Assembly: GCF_014863585.1 (NCBI RefSeq)
Contig: NZ_CP062253.1
Span: 2,816,501 to 2,880,500 of the forward strand
Direction of reading: 5' to 3'
DNA length: 64,000 nt
DNA from: Pseudomonas gozinkensis
GTDB taxonomy: Bacteria > Pseudomonadota > Gammaproteobacteria > Pseudomonadales > Pseudomonadaceae
Below are positions 63,691-64,000 of the stretch, piece by piece. Position numbers and translations under genes: made by a program. Below the pieces are notes generated by a model. That model was given only the letters and a program-made list of their open reading frames with translations, ran no database searches and was not told where the DNA came from. Numbering within the stretch: position 1 is the stretch's first letter; each line of letters starts with the position of its first letter.

Positions 63691-64000
63691 ATGGAATACT
63701 TTGTGCTTTCTCAAAAGGAAGAGTCCGGTTGCCCGGTCGGACTCTTGCAGGCGGATCTTTACGATAAATTCTATTCAGATACCAAGGGCGTCGAGCATGG
63801 TTTTTTTCCGTGGTATGCGGAGAAAATTCATTACAAAACTCACACGCCTTATCCAGAAGGTATGGTGCTCATTTCCAAAGACAAGTTCTATGATTTTGAT
63901 ATACGTAGCATTGCCCGCTTTTATATAGTTAGTGACGAATTTATGTCTGTTTGCAGCGAGTTGGATGTTGCTGTTACTGATTCGGTGCCAATCAAGGTGG
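63691..64000 (+). CDS. second Imm11-like protein, cut by the window end
   Basis: A 103-codon open frame beginning at ATG 63691 with AAGGAGAAGGG just ahead, running to the last base without a stop. It reads MEYFVLSQKEESGCPVGLLQ at the start and later HTPYPEGMVLISKDKFYDFD. The layout resembles N-terminal parts of Imm11-type proteins, and the gene follows PAAR by 119 bases. Codon use is AT-rich. Classification is tentative because the diagnostic C-terminus is outside. Confidence 0.6.
   Translation, partial: MEYFVLSQKEESGCPVGLLQADLYDKFYSDTKGVEHGFFPWYAEKIHYKTHTPYPEGMVLISKDKFYDFDIRSIARFYIVSDEFMSVCSELDVAVTDSVPIKV

Overview
The window looks like chromosome of a fluorescent-group Pseudomonas. GC is high, the Hcp, BenR, BenABCD and CatBCA proteins read as typical Pseudomonas versions, and a REPIN-type inverted repeat of the kind common in P. 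fluorescens-like genomes lies inside the cat genes. About 53 protein genes are supported. No rRNA, tRNA, CRISPR array, insertion sequence or integrase was seen. All assignments come from reading motifs and gene context; no database search was run.

Layout. 0.1-7.2 kb: housekeeping and accessory genes (GABA-type permease, acetyltransferase, MsrA, a Cache-GGDEF diguanylate cyclase, a YcaC-type hydrolase, and an MDR oxidoreductase divergent from a LysR regulator). 7.2-8.7 kb: one unrecognised gene in lower-GC DNA. 8.7-16.2 kb: a full trans-4-hydroxy-L-proline degradation set (D-hydroxyproline dehydrogenase, ketoglutarate-semialdehyde dehydrogenase, DHDPS-family deaminase, Cys/Cys epimerase, permease) with a PAS-AraC regulator. 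16.6-23.8 kb: a translationally coupled operon of SHMT, a threonine-synthase-like PLP enzyme, RidA, a DauA-like FAD oxidoreductase and a BenE-type transporter, facing a MocR regulator across repeated operator-like sequences. Its substrate is unknown.

23.9-45.9 kb is an iron-acquisition island and the most interesting part. It holds an uptake ABC transporter, three TonB-dependent receptors (two are close paralogues, only one with a signalling STN domain), FecI/FecR under a good Fur-box candidate, and a tight biosynthetic run. That run has an IucA/IucC (NIS) synthetase, an octopine-type dehydrogenase, an SbnA-like PLP synthase, an SbnH-like decarboxylase, a class-V aminotransferase-fold enzyme and an MFS exporter. 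Divergent from it are a CitE-like lyase, a 133-residue ParB/SerK-fold protein, a receptor and a solitary Fur-like winged helix. The set parallels staphyloferrin B synthesis (free-serine kinase, Dap synthase, decarboxylase, citrate-forming aldolase, NIS synthetase). However, no SbnB is present, an opine dehydrogenase stands in its place, and there is only one NIS synthetase. I infer a carboxylate siderophore or metallophore of unknown structure.

46.0-53.4 kb: benR and benABCD run straight into catBCA, taking benzoate to the beta-ketoadipate enol-lactone. Two perfect XylS/BenR-type boxes precede benA. 53.4-64.0 kb: an orphan type VI secretion cluster begins after a series of strong hairpins: hcp, a VgrG with a C-terminal extension, a 1543-residue Rhs protein with an HNH/GH-E-like nuclease tip, a SUFU-type immunity gene, an Imm11-like gene, a PAAR protein, and a second Imm11-like gene cut by the window end.
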